A stretch of 64,000 bases of DNA from Caldifarciminota bacterium UBA6260. GTDB lineage: Bacteria > Hydrothermota > 32-111. The stretch lies in the NCBI GenBank assembly GCA_002441125.1, contig DJVI01000028.1, positions 34,978-98,977 on the forward strand, read 5' to 3'. Of the stretch, positions 1 through 7,524 are shown one piece after another. Under the pieces are notes generated by a model. The model had not been told where the DNA came from, made no database searches, and worked only from the letters and a program-made list of their open reading frames with translations. Numbering within the stretch: position 1 is the first letter of the stretch; the number at the start of each line of letters is the position of its first letter. Position numbers and translations under genes: made by a program.

Positions 1-643
1 CAAAAAGTTCACTTTCAAGTAAAGTTTCAGGTAAAGAAGCACAGTTTATTGGAACAAAAGGGTTATTTTTTCTTTTCCCGGAGAAATGAATAGCTTTAGC
101 AACAAGTTCTTTACCTGTTCCACTCTCACCCGTAATCAAAATATTCGAGTCAGTTTTAGAAACCTGTTTAATCATCTTTATGAGTTCTTTCATCTTATCA
201 CTTTTTCCGATGATCCCCTGAAAAGAAAAATCTTTCTCAACCTGTTCCTGAAGATTTTCATTCCTTATAATAAGTTCGTTCCATTTCAAAGCTTTCTCGA
301 TTGTTATTATTAATTCTTTTCCTTTGAAGGGTTTTTTAAGGTAATCGAATGCGCCCATTTTTATCGCTTTAACAGCATCATTTATTTCAGCATTACCTGT
401 TATTATTATTATAGAAACATCAGGGTAAAAATGTTTAAGCTCAGGCAGATACTCTAATCCAGTTCTGTCAGGTAATTTAACATCAAGTAAAATAAGGTCT
501 ATCGAATTTTTTTCTAAAATTTGAAACATCTCTTTTCCATTTGACGATTTAAAAACATTGTACCTGTTTTCAAGAAGTATCTCTCCAACAGATTCAAGAA
601 TGAAAGGATCATCGTCAACTATCAAAACATTCTTCATATTCAT
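1..643 (-). CDS. NtrC-family sigma-54-dependent response regulator (partial, 3' end outside window)
   Basis: The readable 214 residues hold a complete receiver domain (acidic pair in LIVDDDP, phosphoacceptor Asp in LLDVKLPD, Thr in IIITG, Lys in YLKKPF) followed from about residue 145 by the start of an AAA+ sigma-54 interaction domain with Walker A GESGTGKE and the downstream [15 protein letters not shown] block. Proteins of this family are phosphorylated by a histidine kinase and drive open-complex formation by RpoN polymerase. The DNA-binding C-terminus lies beyond base 1. It is the last gene of the signalling operon. The ribosome site GGAGGT overlaps the stop of the kinase-like gene; it lies close to the first ATG (643) and better spaced for the in-frame ATG at 637, so either may be used. 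Confidence 0.93.
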   Translation of the reverse strand, partial: MNMKNVLIVDDDPFILESVGEILLENRYNVFKSSNGKEMFQILEKNSIDLILLDVKLPDRTGLEYLPELKHFYPDVSIIIITGNAEINDAVKAIKMGAFDYLKKPFKGKELIITIEKALKWNELIIRNENLQEQVEKDFSFQGIIGKSDKMKELIKMIKQVSKTDSNILITGESGTGKELVAKAIHFSGKRKNNPFVPINCASLPETLLESELF

Positions 644-651
644 AAGACCTC

Positions 652-1710
652 CTATATCGTAGGCAAAGGAAGAACAACTTTTATTTCGGTTCCGTTTTCA
701 TAATCTTTCATCAACAATTTTCCAGAAACATTTTCAATATCGAATTTTATAGAGTTAACAGTCAGAAGGTCAGACCTGCTATTTTCATCATCTTGCTCTG
801 CAAGTCTCTCAATATCTGTTTTAAAATTTGTGTTGAAAATTAAATTTATGTTATCATCGAAAAGAGAAAAACTTATCGATACTTTGTTCCCTTTAACTTT
901 TTCACTTCTGTGAAAAAGAAGAAGCATCAGTTCAAGGAAAATATATTTCAAAAATCCATGTGGTAACTTTACAGGCGGGATCTTTTTGTCATAAGAGTAT
1001 TCAATTTCAACATTATGGTTTATAAAATAATCTTTTATTATAGGTAAAAATTTTACAGTTTCATCCTCGATGTTGACAAGTTCCATCCTTTCAGAGATAC
1101 CGAGTTTAAGTTCCCTTACAGTTGATACTATAGAAACTATCCTATCAACATTCTGCTCGATCATATCTATCTTTTTATGCAACTCCTTTGGGCAACTCTT
1201 ATCCAATCTCAACATATCGAGTTGAAGGATTATAGATGTAACAGGGTTATTTATCATATGACTTATACTTGATATCAATTCCCCAGCTACTGAAAGTTTT
1301 GAAATTTTCCCAATTTCATGTTGTAAAGAGGACATACTCTCACAGGAAAATATATAATTTCTGATTCCAACCAATTTTTCACTCTTATATTCAAACTCTC
1401 TCTCAAAATCCTCTTCACTTATAAAATCTAAATAGGGAAATTCAAAAAGTTTTTCATACTCGTAAATATCCTCATCTTTTTTTAAAATTACAAGAATAGG
1501 GATCTTCAAATAAAAAAACTTTTTTAAAAGATTTGTATTTTCTAAAATTTTTCCGTTTTCAGATGAAGTTAAAATTATGTCTATTTTCACCTCACTACAA
1601 ATCTTATCTATTTGACTGAAATCATCTTCAAATATTAAGTTGTTTTCACCCAATTTTTTAGATTTTAATATATTATCCTGCTGTACATTGAAAAGTATTA
1701 TCTGTTTCAT
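652..1710 (-). CDS. Histidine-kinase-like protein with degenerate catalytic domain
   Basis: The central part (about residues 138-205) matches a HisKA dimerisation domain, with the H-box [14 protein letters not shown] around His151. In active HisKA kinases the His is followed by Glu or Asp; here it is Met. The C-terminal 110 residues have the length and position of an ATPase domain, but the N-box Asn residues are absent (FLELMLLLF) and no clear glycine-rich lid is visible. The first 115 residues look like a receiver-type alpha/beta fold without the acidic pocket. It probably acts as a binding partner or a phosphate acceptor rather than an ordinary kinase. It overlaps the CheR-like gene by 4 bp (ATGA) and precedes the NtrC-type gene by 8 bp. 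Confidence 0.7.
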   Translation of the reverse strand: MKQIILFNVQQDNILKSKKLGENNLIFEDDFSQIDKICSEVKIDIILTSSENGKILENTNLLKKFFYLKIPILVILKKDEDIYEYEKLFEFPYLDFISEEDFEREFEYKSEKLVGIRNYIFSCESMSSLQHEIGKISKLSVAGELISSISHMINNPVTSIILQLDMLRLDKSCPKELHKKIDMIEQNVDRIVSIVSTVRELKLGISERMELVNIEDETVKFLPIIKDYFINHNVEIEYSYDKKIPPVKLPHGFLKYIFLELMLLLFHRSEKVKGNKVSISFSLFDDNINLIFNTNFKTDIERLAEQDDENSRSDLLTVNSIKFDIENVSGKLLMKDYENGTEIKVVLPLPTI

Positions 1711-2972
1711 AAAATTCCCTCCTCTATTTCACTTTCAGCTATATACCTTATCATATCTTTTGAAATGTCATTTGTATACAATTTTGGTAAATAGGAATCG
1801 TTACGATCTATAAGTTCAACTATCCTTTTAAAATTTTCTTTCGAAGATTTTTTCTTCCCTTCCATTTTATCTATAAGAGCAATATAGTAGAGAGAATATA
1901 TATTGTTTGGGTTTTGTGCTAATGTTTTTTGAAAATAGAGTTTCGCTATAGAATAGTTCAATCTGTTAAAGTAATATGTACCAAGAATAAAATCGAAATC
2001 AGGGTCTTTTATCCCATTCAATTCTAACTGTTTTTCAAGAAATTCTATTTTCATAATATCGTTCTGTCTTGTAAATATAAGAAGCATCAATTTTAAAATT
2101 TCAACACTCATCAGATCATCTTTTCCCAAAAGTGCCTGTAAAATACCTAAAGATTCATTGTATTTTTTCTCCTTGAAAAAATTTAAAGCATCCTCAAAAG
2201 TATAATCTGATACTAAAAATTCATCACTCTCTGGTTTTTTGAAGTAGAATAACCCTTCAGAACCCACCTGCTCGAACAAACCGGTTGAAAAGATGTTCAT
2301 CTCCTTAAAATCCGATACAATATAACCACCACCTTTCAGCAACCTGTAACTCTCTTTTGAAAAATTTACCAACCTATCTTTCAAAAATATTTTGGCAAAA
2401 TTGTTTACAATAATCATATCAAAAAATTCACTCTTTATAGAGTTATTAAAGGGATTTGAGACTATAAAATTTATTCTGTTTAAAAGGTCTGTTCTTATAG
2501 TGTAATTTTCTATCATATCAATAAAATACTTAAGTTCATCATCGTTTGCTTTTATAAGTTGTTGGTATTCTATCTTCCCATTTTTTATCCTATCAACAAT
2601 AAAAAATGATGGATAAACTGCAAAATAGTTTACATTTTTCCTTTTCTTTAGGTTCTTTAAAATCAGTTCACAATCTATTACGAATGAAAGCAAAGAACTA
2701 CCTATATCTGATGAGAAAATGAGGATGTTCAAATTATCCTTTTCAAGATTTTCAAAAATATTTTTTGTAACTTTTTTGATATCCTCATTTTCAAAAAAGA
2801 GGTTTTGATAATTGTAAAGTGCGAAAAGTATCTTTTCAAAATCTTCTTTTGTCTGTATCTTTCCGAGGTTGTAAAGATCATGGATTTTAACATTCAAAGA
2901 TGTTGTTATGTTTATATTGAAAGAGTTCTGTAAAATATCTATTATCTCAATAACAGTTTTGGGAATCAACAT
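1707..2972 (-). CDS. CheR-like methyltransferase-fold protein with C-terminal TPRs, probably inactive
   Basis: Residues 55-245 follow the CheR chemoreceptor methyltransferase layout: a FFENEDIKK stretch, a strand and loop LNILIFSSDIGSS where the SAM motif should be, FDMIIVNNFAKIFLKD in place of FDvIfCRNvlIYF, and LLKGGGYIVSD as the LxPGG strand. The acidic GEEPYS part of the SAM-binding motif and the Arg-Asn pair are missing, so methyl transfer is doubtful. Residues 260-400 form TPR-type helical repeats (for example FDFILGTYYFNRLNYSIAK), as in CheR-TPR proteins. It overlaps the ATPase gene by 7 bp and the kinase-like gene by 4 bp, so it is translated with them. The CheR relation is my reading of motif order; a plain TPR protein with a decayed methyltransferase fold is the alternative. 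Confidence 0.6.
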   Translation of the reverse strand: MLIPKTVIEIIDILQNSFNINITTSLNVKIHDLYNLGKIQTKEDFEKILFALYNYQNLFFENEDIKKVTKNIFENLEKDNLNILIFSSDIGSSLLSFVIDCELILKNLKKRKNVNYFAVYPSFFIVDRIKNGKIEYQQLIKANDDELKYFIDMIENYTIRTDLLNRINFIVSNPFNNSIKSEFFDMIIVNNFAKIFLKDRLVNFSKESYRLLKGGGYIVSDFKEMNIFSTGLFEQVGSEGLFYFKKPESDEFLVSDYTFEDALNFFKEKKYNESLGILQALLGKDDLMSVEILKLMLLIFTRQNDIMKIEFLEKQLELNGIKDPDFDFILGTYYFNRLNYSIAKLYFQKTLAQNPNNIYSLYYIALIDKMEGKKKSSKENFKRIVELIDRNDSYLPKLYTNDISKDMIRYIAESEIEEGIL

Positions 2973-5071
2973 TTCCCCCTTTTTAAGATATTTTTAACTC
3001 TCAACAAAACCTTCTGAGGATCGATAGGTTTTGTTATATAGTCATCAGCACCTTTTGTAAGTCCCTCTATTTCATTTTCAGAATCAGATTTTGAAGTGAG
3101 AACAACAACAGGGATATTGGATAGATTTTCATCATTTTTAATCCTTTCGAGAAGTTCAAATCCTCCCATCTGGGGCATAGACAAGTCTGTGATAACAAGA
3201 TCAACATTTTTGCTGTTCAATATTTCTAAAGCCTCTTTACCATTTTCAGCTTCTAATGTTAAAAAACCTTCAGATTTAAAAAGTGCACTAATTACTGTTC
3301 TTATCGTTTTTACATCATCAACAACAAGAATACTCTTTCCCTTTTCACCCCTTTCTTTTTTTTCTACACAGTAAGAGATTTCATCCTCAACAAGAAACCT
3401 GTCCACATCAAGAACCCTTTCAATTTCGCTGAAAGTCGTTATACCTTTTTTTACTTTATCGAGTCCATCATTAAAAACAGTTTTATAATTTATACTCTTG
3501 AGATAAGAAACTATCTCATTCAAATTTGTTCCCTTCTCAATAAGTTCTCTCAACTTCTGATCTATTTCTAAAACTCCAAAAATTCCAATTATCCCTGAAA
3601 ATCCGGTATAGTTACATTTTTCACATCCATTTTTGTTCTCTTCAAAGATTTCAAAATTCTCATCCACTTTTAAAATCTTTCTTACCTTTTCATCAGGCTT
3701 GATTTTATGTGAACAAAATTTACAAACTTTTCTGACTATCCTCTGTGCTATAACAACAAGTAAAGCGTCAGCTATAAGATATGGCTCAACACCTAAATCT
3801 TTCAACCTTATTAGAGTTGATACTTCACTGTTTGTGTGAAGAGTTGAAAGTAAAAGATGACCTGTGATAGCCCCTTTGAATGCGGTTTGTGCTGTTTCAG
3901 TATCTCTTATTTCACCTAGCAGTATAACATTTGGATCCTGCCTTAACAGAGTTCTTAAAGCTGAAGAGAAAGTAACATTGTTTTTAGGATCTATCTGTGT
4001 CTGATTTATACCTTTAATAGTGTACTCTATGGGGTCCTCAATAGTTGTGATGTTTAAATGTTTATAGTCAAGTTCCTGTAAAATAGAATACAGTGTAGTT
4101 GTTTTCCCACTTCCAGTTGGACCTGTGACAAGAATTATTCCCTGCGATTTTGCCGTGTTTTTCCTGATGATTTTAATATTCTCTTCTGTTAATCCAAGTT
4201 GTTCTAACGAAACTTTTATTTTACTTTTATCAAGAATCCTAATAACTACTTTTTCCCCATCCATTATTGGAATTGTAGAAACCCTTAAAGAGATATCTTT
4301 CTGGGAAACAACTATCTGTATATTTCCATCCTGTGCTTTTCTTGTAATAGTTATATCCATTTTAGCCATAATTTTTATTCTTGAAATTACTCTTTTTTCT
4401 ATCTTTTTTGGTAACCTCAAGTGCTCCTGTAAAAATCCATCTATCCTGTATCTAACGATAAGGTTACTTGCCTGTGGTTCAAAATGTATATCTGAAGCGT
4501 TCAACTTTATAGCATCTATAATTATAGAGTTTATAAGTCTAACTATAGGTTTAGCACTTATTTCATCATCCTCTACTACCTCTTCTTCAATATTTTCATA
4601 ATCATCTATTTTAAGTATATTCTCATCAAGTTCATAAGAGAATTTTTCCTGTCCAAAAATTTCAACAAATTTGTTTTCAATGTTTTCTGAAGTAGTTACA
4701 TAAATGTCTACATCAAGACCTGTTATAAACTGAATATCTTTAATGAGTTCAAGATTAAAAGGATTATCAGAAACTATCTTTAAAGTTTTTTGGGAAAGTT
4801 CAAAAGGAATAAATCTATTTTTCTTAATGTAAGAAGGTATGAAAAGAGATAATAAACCTTCAGTTATTTGAACTTCTTTCAAATCAACATAACCTACCTT
4901 AAAATTCTCCTCAATTAACTTTGCGAGTTTTTCATCTACCTTTAACTTTCCCTCATATAAAAGGTTTGTAAAAAATTTTATCTGATCAAAACTTTTTGAT
5001 TCACTCTCTTTCTGATAGAGTTTAAATATTTCAGGAAAGTTTTTTAAATAATCAATTATTTGTTCTTTCAT
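2966..5071 (-). CDS. GspE/PilB-type secretion or pilus ATPase fused to a C-terminal receiver domain
   Basis: Residues 1-150 resemble the MshEN/GspE N-terminal domain. Residues 170-560 are a full ATPase: Walker A GPTGSGKT (317-324), Asp box around ITTIEDPIEY (341-350), Walker B LLGEIRD (384-390), His box GHLLLSTLHTN (404-414) and a zinc site with Cys450, 453, 483 and 486. Such ATPases power pilus assembly or type II secretion at the inner membrane. Residues 580-701 are an intact receiver: Asp585/586, phosphoacceptor Asp629, Thr659, Lys681. The usual GspE is about 550-570 residues, so the receiver is an extra module that could switch the motor by phosphorylation. It overlaps the neighbouring genes by 20 and 7 bp. 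A good AGGAGA site precedes ATG 5071. No other secretion or pilus gene is in the window. Confidence 0.92.
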   Translation of the reverse strand: MKEQIIDYLKNFPEIFKLYQKESESKSFDQIKFFTNLLYEGKLKVDEKLAKLIEENFKVGYVDLKEVQITEGLLSLFIPSYIKKNRFIPFELSQKTLKIVSDNPFNLELIKDIQFITGLDVDIYVTTSENIENKFVEIFGQEKFSYELDENILKIDDYENIEEEVVEDDEISAKPIVRLINSIIIDAIKLNASDIHFEPQASNLIVRYRIDGFLQEHLRLPKKIEKRVISRIKIMAKMDITITRKAQDGNIQIVVSQKDISLRVSTIPIMDGEKVVIRILDKSKIKVSLEQLGLTEENIKIIRKNTAKSQGIILVTGPTGSGKTTTLYSILQELDYKHLNITTIEDPIEYTIKGINQTQIDPKNNVTFSSALRTLLRQDPNVILLGEIRDTETAQTAFKGAITGHLLLSTLHTNSEVSTLIRLKDLGVEPYLIADALLVVIAQRIVRKVCKFCSHKIKPDEKVRKILKVDENFEIFEENKNGCEKCNYTGFSGIIGIFGVLEIDQKLRELIEKGTNLNEIVSYLKSINYKTVFNDGLDKVKKGITTFSEIERVLDVDRFLVEDEISYCVEKKERGEKGKSILVVDDVKTIRTVISALFKSEGFLTLEAENGKEALEILNSKNVDLVITDLSMPQMGGFELLERIKNDENLSNIPVVVLTSKSDSENEIEGLTKGADDYITKPIDPQKVLLRVKNILKRGKC

Positions 5072-6467
5072 ATTCTCCTATAAAATTTATAAATTTTTCA
5101 ACTAAATCTTTTTGAAAATATTTGTCAGATAACTTTTGCAGATTTTCAAAAGCGTTGTTTTTCCCAACACCATCTCTATAATTCTTATTCTCTGTGAGAA
5201 GTATATAAGTATGAACAAGTTTAATTATCTGTGACTCGATTGGGATCTGGGCACCTTGCAATCTTTTTGGGAAACCAGTGCCATCATAATTTTCACTTAT
5301 AGATCCGATTATAGGTTCAAGTTCCTTTAAAAACTCTATATCCTCAATAACATTTTTGAATTTTTCTGAAACCTCTTTTGAACTACTCTTTTTATCTTTC
5401 CCAAAAGATTGTATTATATCAAAAAGAATAGATGAATATTTTATCTTTTCTATAATTTCCTCATCTAATTTCAAAAAAGAAGAAAAATCTTCACAATATT
5501 TAGATTTTTTCTCTATTAACCTTTTTTGATTGCTATCCGATAAACCTGTAAGAGTAAGCATAGTGTATATAATACCATACCTTGTTGACTTCAACTTTTT
5601 GTTTAATTTTATTTCATAGTATTTGTGTGATAAAACAAAAGATAAAACTTCTGCGATTTCAAGATCCGTATCAAGAAAATCATTTTCCCTTTTTAAGTAA
5701 ACAACTCCCAAAATATCATTCTCATAACTCATAACTGATGTCATAGATTTTGAACCAGCAAAAATACAACCAATATTGTTTTTTACCGGTATGAAAAATA
5801 TTGGTAACTTTGGATCCACTTTTTCACCAACTTTAAATTCACCAACAGAAGGACCAACTATCTCTTTAAAAAAGTCATCCTCTTTTACAAAAAAATATAT
5901 AAACTGTGTTAAAAAAATTTTTGAAAATTCAAGGTAAGATATTTTAAATAGAGTTTCTATATCATCTATCTTAGAAATCTTTTTTTGGAACCGTTTCAAA
6001 AGTATCAACCTCTCAATAACTTTTCTCGATTCATCACTCTCCGGATTTTTTTCCTTCTTGTTAATAATATCTGCAATTATTTTTTTATTCTCAAGCAAAC
6101 TGTTCCTCTTGTTGATAGCACTTTTCAATGCGTTCATAACCTGATTAACATGTAAAGGTTTGGGGATATAATCGAAAGCGCCATATTGCAAAGCTTCAAT
6201 AGAAGTTGAGAGGGAAGCGTATGCAGTCATAACTATTACCTGAATATCACTATCAATCTCCTTAACATTTTTTAAGATATTAAGACCTGAAATGTCTGGA
6301 AGTATTATATCTGTAAATACAATATCTGGTGGATTGTTTGTTATATAATTCATAGCCGAAGTACCATCATAAAAAGCAAGACATTCATAATCTGAAGAAT
6401 AGTTGTTCAAAGCATCCTTTAAAGAGTTTGCAAGATCTTTGTTGTCATCAATAATCAAAACCCTCAT
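5052..6467 (-). CDS. Response regulator: receiver, GAF-like middle, degenerate HD-GYP domain
   Basis: The N-terminal 120 residues are a complete receiver (MRVLIIDDN, phosphoacceptor in DIVFTDIILPD, VMTAYA, YIPKPL). A middle region of roughly 150 residues looks like a GAF-type sensor fold. The last 150 residues align with HD-GYP cyclic-di-GMP phosphodiesterases: ENYDGTGFPKRLQGAQIP matches HHExxDGTGYPxxLxGxxI. However, the metal-binding HD is replaced (LFDIIQSFGK), the HHE is ISE, and the DxxDAL segment reads HTYILLT. So it should not hydrolyse c-di-GMP, though it might bind it or partner proteins. Start: ATG 6467 fits the receiver N-terminus; an in-frame GTG at 6479 is nearer to the GGAGGA site. 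The gene heads the operon after a sigma-54-like promoter. Confidence 0.82.
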   Translation of the reverse strand: MRVLIIDDNKDLANSLKDALNNYSSDYECLAFYDGTSAMNYITNNPPDIVFTDIILPDISGLNILKNVKEIDSDIQVIVMTAYASLSTSIEALQYGAFDYIPKPLHVNQVMNALKSAINKRNSLLENKKIIADIINKKEKNPESDESRKVIERLILLKRFQKKISKIDDIETLFKISYLEFSKIFLTQFIYFFVKEDDFFKEIVGPSVGEFKVGEKVDPKLPIFFIPVKNNIGCIFAGSKSMTSVMSYENDILGVVYLKRENDFLDTDLEIAEVLSFVLSHKYYEIKLNKKLKSTRYGIIYTMLTLTGLSDSNQKRLIEKKSKYCEDFSSFLKLDEEIIEKIKYSSILFDIIQSFGKDKKSSSKEVSEKFKNVIEDIEFLKELEPIIGSISENYDGTGFPKRLQGAQIPIESQIIKLVHTYILLTENKNYRDGVGKNNAFENLQKLSDKYFQKDLVEKFINFIGEYERTNN

Positions 6468-6505
6468 CTTCCTTTGCACAATTCCTCCTTTTACACCTAT
6501 TATAT

Positions 6506-6522
6506 ACAAAAAAAATGCCAAA
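6506..6522 (-). promoter_or_regulatory. Candidate sigma-54-type promoter
   Basis: On the minus strand the sequence reads TTTGGCA, eight T, GTA. This places GG and GT ten bases apart, the spacing of the -24/-12 element (TGGCAC-N5-TTGC), but with GT in place of the usual GC. It lies 27 bases before GTG 6479. A TATAAT string just downstream has no convincing -35, so a sigma-70 reading is weaker but possible. Confidence 0.45.
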
Positions 6523-6545
6523 TATAAGTGTAACAATTTCATTAT

Positions 6546-6561
6546 GTTATGATTATATGAC
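6546..6561. promoter_or_regulatory. 16-bp dyad-like element, proximal (possible enhancer site)
   Basis: GTTATGATTATATGAC matches the perfect dyad at 6647-6662 at 13 of 16 positions. Its centre is about 60 bases upstream of the start predicted from the sigma-54-like element at 6506, with the second copy 101 bp further up. The arrangement is like NtrC-family upstream activating sites. This is inference from sequence and spacing. Confidence 0.4.
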
Positions 6562-6646
6562 ATTCTGGATTTTTTTAAATTGAGAATCATTTACAATTAA
6601 GTATTTGTTTTTATAGACTTATAGTTTGTAAAAAGAATTTGCAAAA

Positions 6647-6662
6647 GTCATAATTTTATGAC
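6647..6662. promoter_or_regulatory. 16-bp perfect inverted repeat (possible enhancer site)
   Basis: GTCATAATTTTATGAC has two 7-base arms (GTCATAA and TTATGAC) that are perfect inverted copies around a 2-base centre. It overlaps the stop codon of the upstream regulator gene at 6656. It lies about 160 bases before the predicted sigma-54 start of the next gene. Related elements are at 6546 and 7460. Confidence 0.45.
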
Positions 6663-7372
6663 ACATTCAAAGTTTCAGAAACAAGATAACATTTTCTTAA
6701 TACTAAAGATTTCAAAAATGTATTTGTTTCGCAACTTTTTTTAAGTTCATCAATGTTTAAATTCGTTTTCAATATTAATTTTTTATTTTGTGGTAAACTT
6801 TCTAACTTCTTTATTATCAAGAAGTTATTAAAAATATTTAAAGTTTCAATTTGGATGTAACAATTTGTTCCATCCATTTTTTCAAAATCGATATTTTCAA
6901 GATCTTCAATTTTTATCTTTTTTAAACTTTTAAAAATTTTGATTTCTGGGATTTTGGTTAAAAGTAAAATATTCTTTTCCATCCTGCCATCATTCAAAAA
7001 ATTTTCAATTATAAATTTATACTCCTCTATCTCTTTAAGTATCCTATCAAGTTGTTCATAATGAAAAGGTTTCTCTATTATATAATTTACATTAAGTTCT
7101 TTTAAAAGATCCTTTATTTTTTGATTCGGACTTGCGGTAACAACAATAAAAGTTAAAAATAGTTCCATCCTTTTTAACTGATTTATTATATTTATACCAT
7201 AGTTCGAACCCAAGAAGATATCTATTATAAGAACATCAAGAGTTTCAATCTCGTTAGACTTTATGAAAAGAGGATGTTTATTCAAAAGGTAAACTTCATG
7301 TTTTTTTAAAATAAGAATATCTTTTAAAGCGTTTGCAAAAGTTTCATTATCCTCAATTAATCCTATCTTCAT
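6656..7372 (-). CDS. Response regulator with an unrecognised C-terminal domain
   Basis: Residues 1-115 form a receiver: acidic residues in MKIGLIEDNE, phosphoacceptor Asp in VLIIDIFLG, VVTAS, and Lys in IIEKPF. The remaining 120 residues, rich in Leu, Ile and Lys, match no output domain that I recognise: no helix-turn-helix, no GGDEF or HD motif. It may be a protein-binding module. ATG 7372 is preceded by AAAGGAG at good spacing; an upstream in-frame extension to 7420 lacks such a site and would overlap the promoter. It stands apart from the next gene by 188 bases holding two dyad elements and a sigma-54-like promoter, so it is a separate transcription unit with similar control. Confidence 0.8.
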   Translation of the reverse strand: MKIGLIEDNETFANALKDILILKKHEVYLLNKHPLFIKSNEIETLDVLIIDIFLGSNYGINIINQLKRMELFLTFIVVTASPNQKIKDLLKELNVNYIIEKPFHYEQLDRILKEIEEYKFIIENFLNDGRMEKNILLLTKIPEIKIFKSLKKIKIEDLENIDFEKMDGTNCYIQIETLNIFNNFLIIKKLESLPQNKKLILKTNLNIDELKKSCETNTFLKSLVLRKCYLVSETLNVS

Positions 7373-7403
7373 AATTACTCCTTTTTTTTCTAATTCAGTT
7401 AAA

Positions 7404-7421
7404 CACATTATTTGTGCCAAA
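7404..7421 (-). promoter_or_regulatory. Candidate sigma-54-type promoter
   Basis: On the minus strand TTTGGCACAAATAATGTG has GG and GT separated by ten bases and a full TGGCAC -24 box. As at 6506, the -12 box has GT instead of GC. The predicted start is about 21 bases before ATG 7372, leaving just enough room for its AAAGGAG ribosome site. Confidence 0.5.
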
Positions 7422-7459
7422 CTAAATTATTATTTTTTATAACTTAAAGTTAATAAAAA

Positions 7460-7475
7460 GTTATGAACACATTAC
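7460..7475. promoter_or_regulatory. 16-bp element related to the dyads at 6546 and 6647
   Basis: GTTATGAACACATTAC agrees with the 6546 element at 12 of 16 positions and lies about 75 bases upstream of the predicted sigma-54 start at 7393. It also sits just upstream of the plus-strand promoter at 7490, so a bound activator could touch both directions. Confidence 0.35.
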
Positions 7476-7489
7476 AAATGTTTAAAATG

Positions 7490-7517
7490 TTGACAATTTG
7501 GTTTTAAAGTTTATTAT
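7490..7517 (+). promoter_or_regulatory. Sigma-70-type promoter of the DMT transporter gene
   Basis: TTGACA (7490-7495) and TATTAT (7512-7517) are 16 bp apart. The -10 box ends 7 bases before ATG 7525, so the transcript should start at or one base before the start codon. Confidence 0.65.
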
Positions 7518-7524
7518 CCTAATT

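Noticed and set aside
4125..4601. 158-codon plus-strand frame opposite the ATPase gene
   Set aside because: It lies wholly inside a gene with clear motifs, has no ribosome site and reads as low-complexity Ser/Ile/Phe, typical of an antisense shadow in AT-rich DNA.
6500..6505. TATAAT-like string as a sigma-70 promoter of the 6467 gene
   Set aside because: No acceptable -35 box 15-18 bp upstream; kept only as an alternative to the sigma-54-like element.
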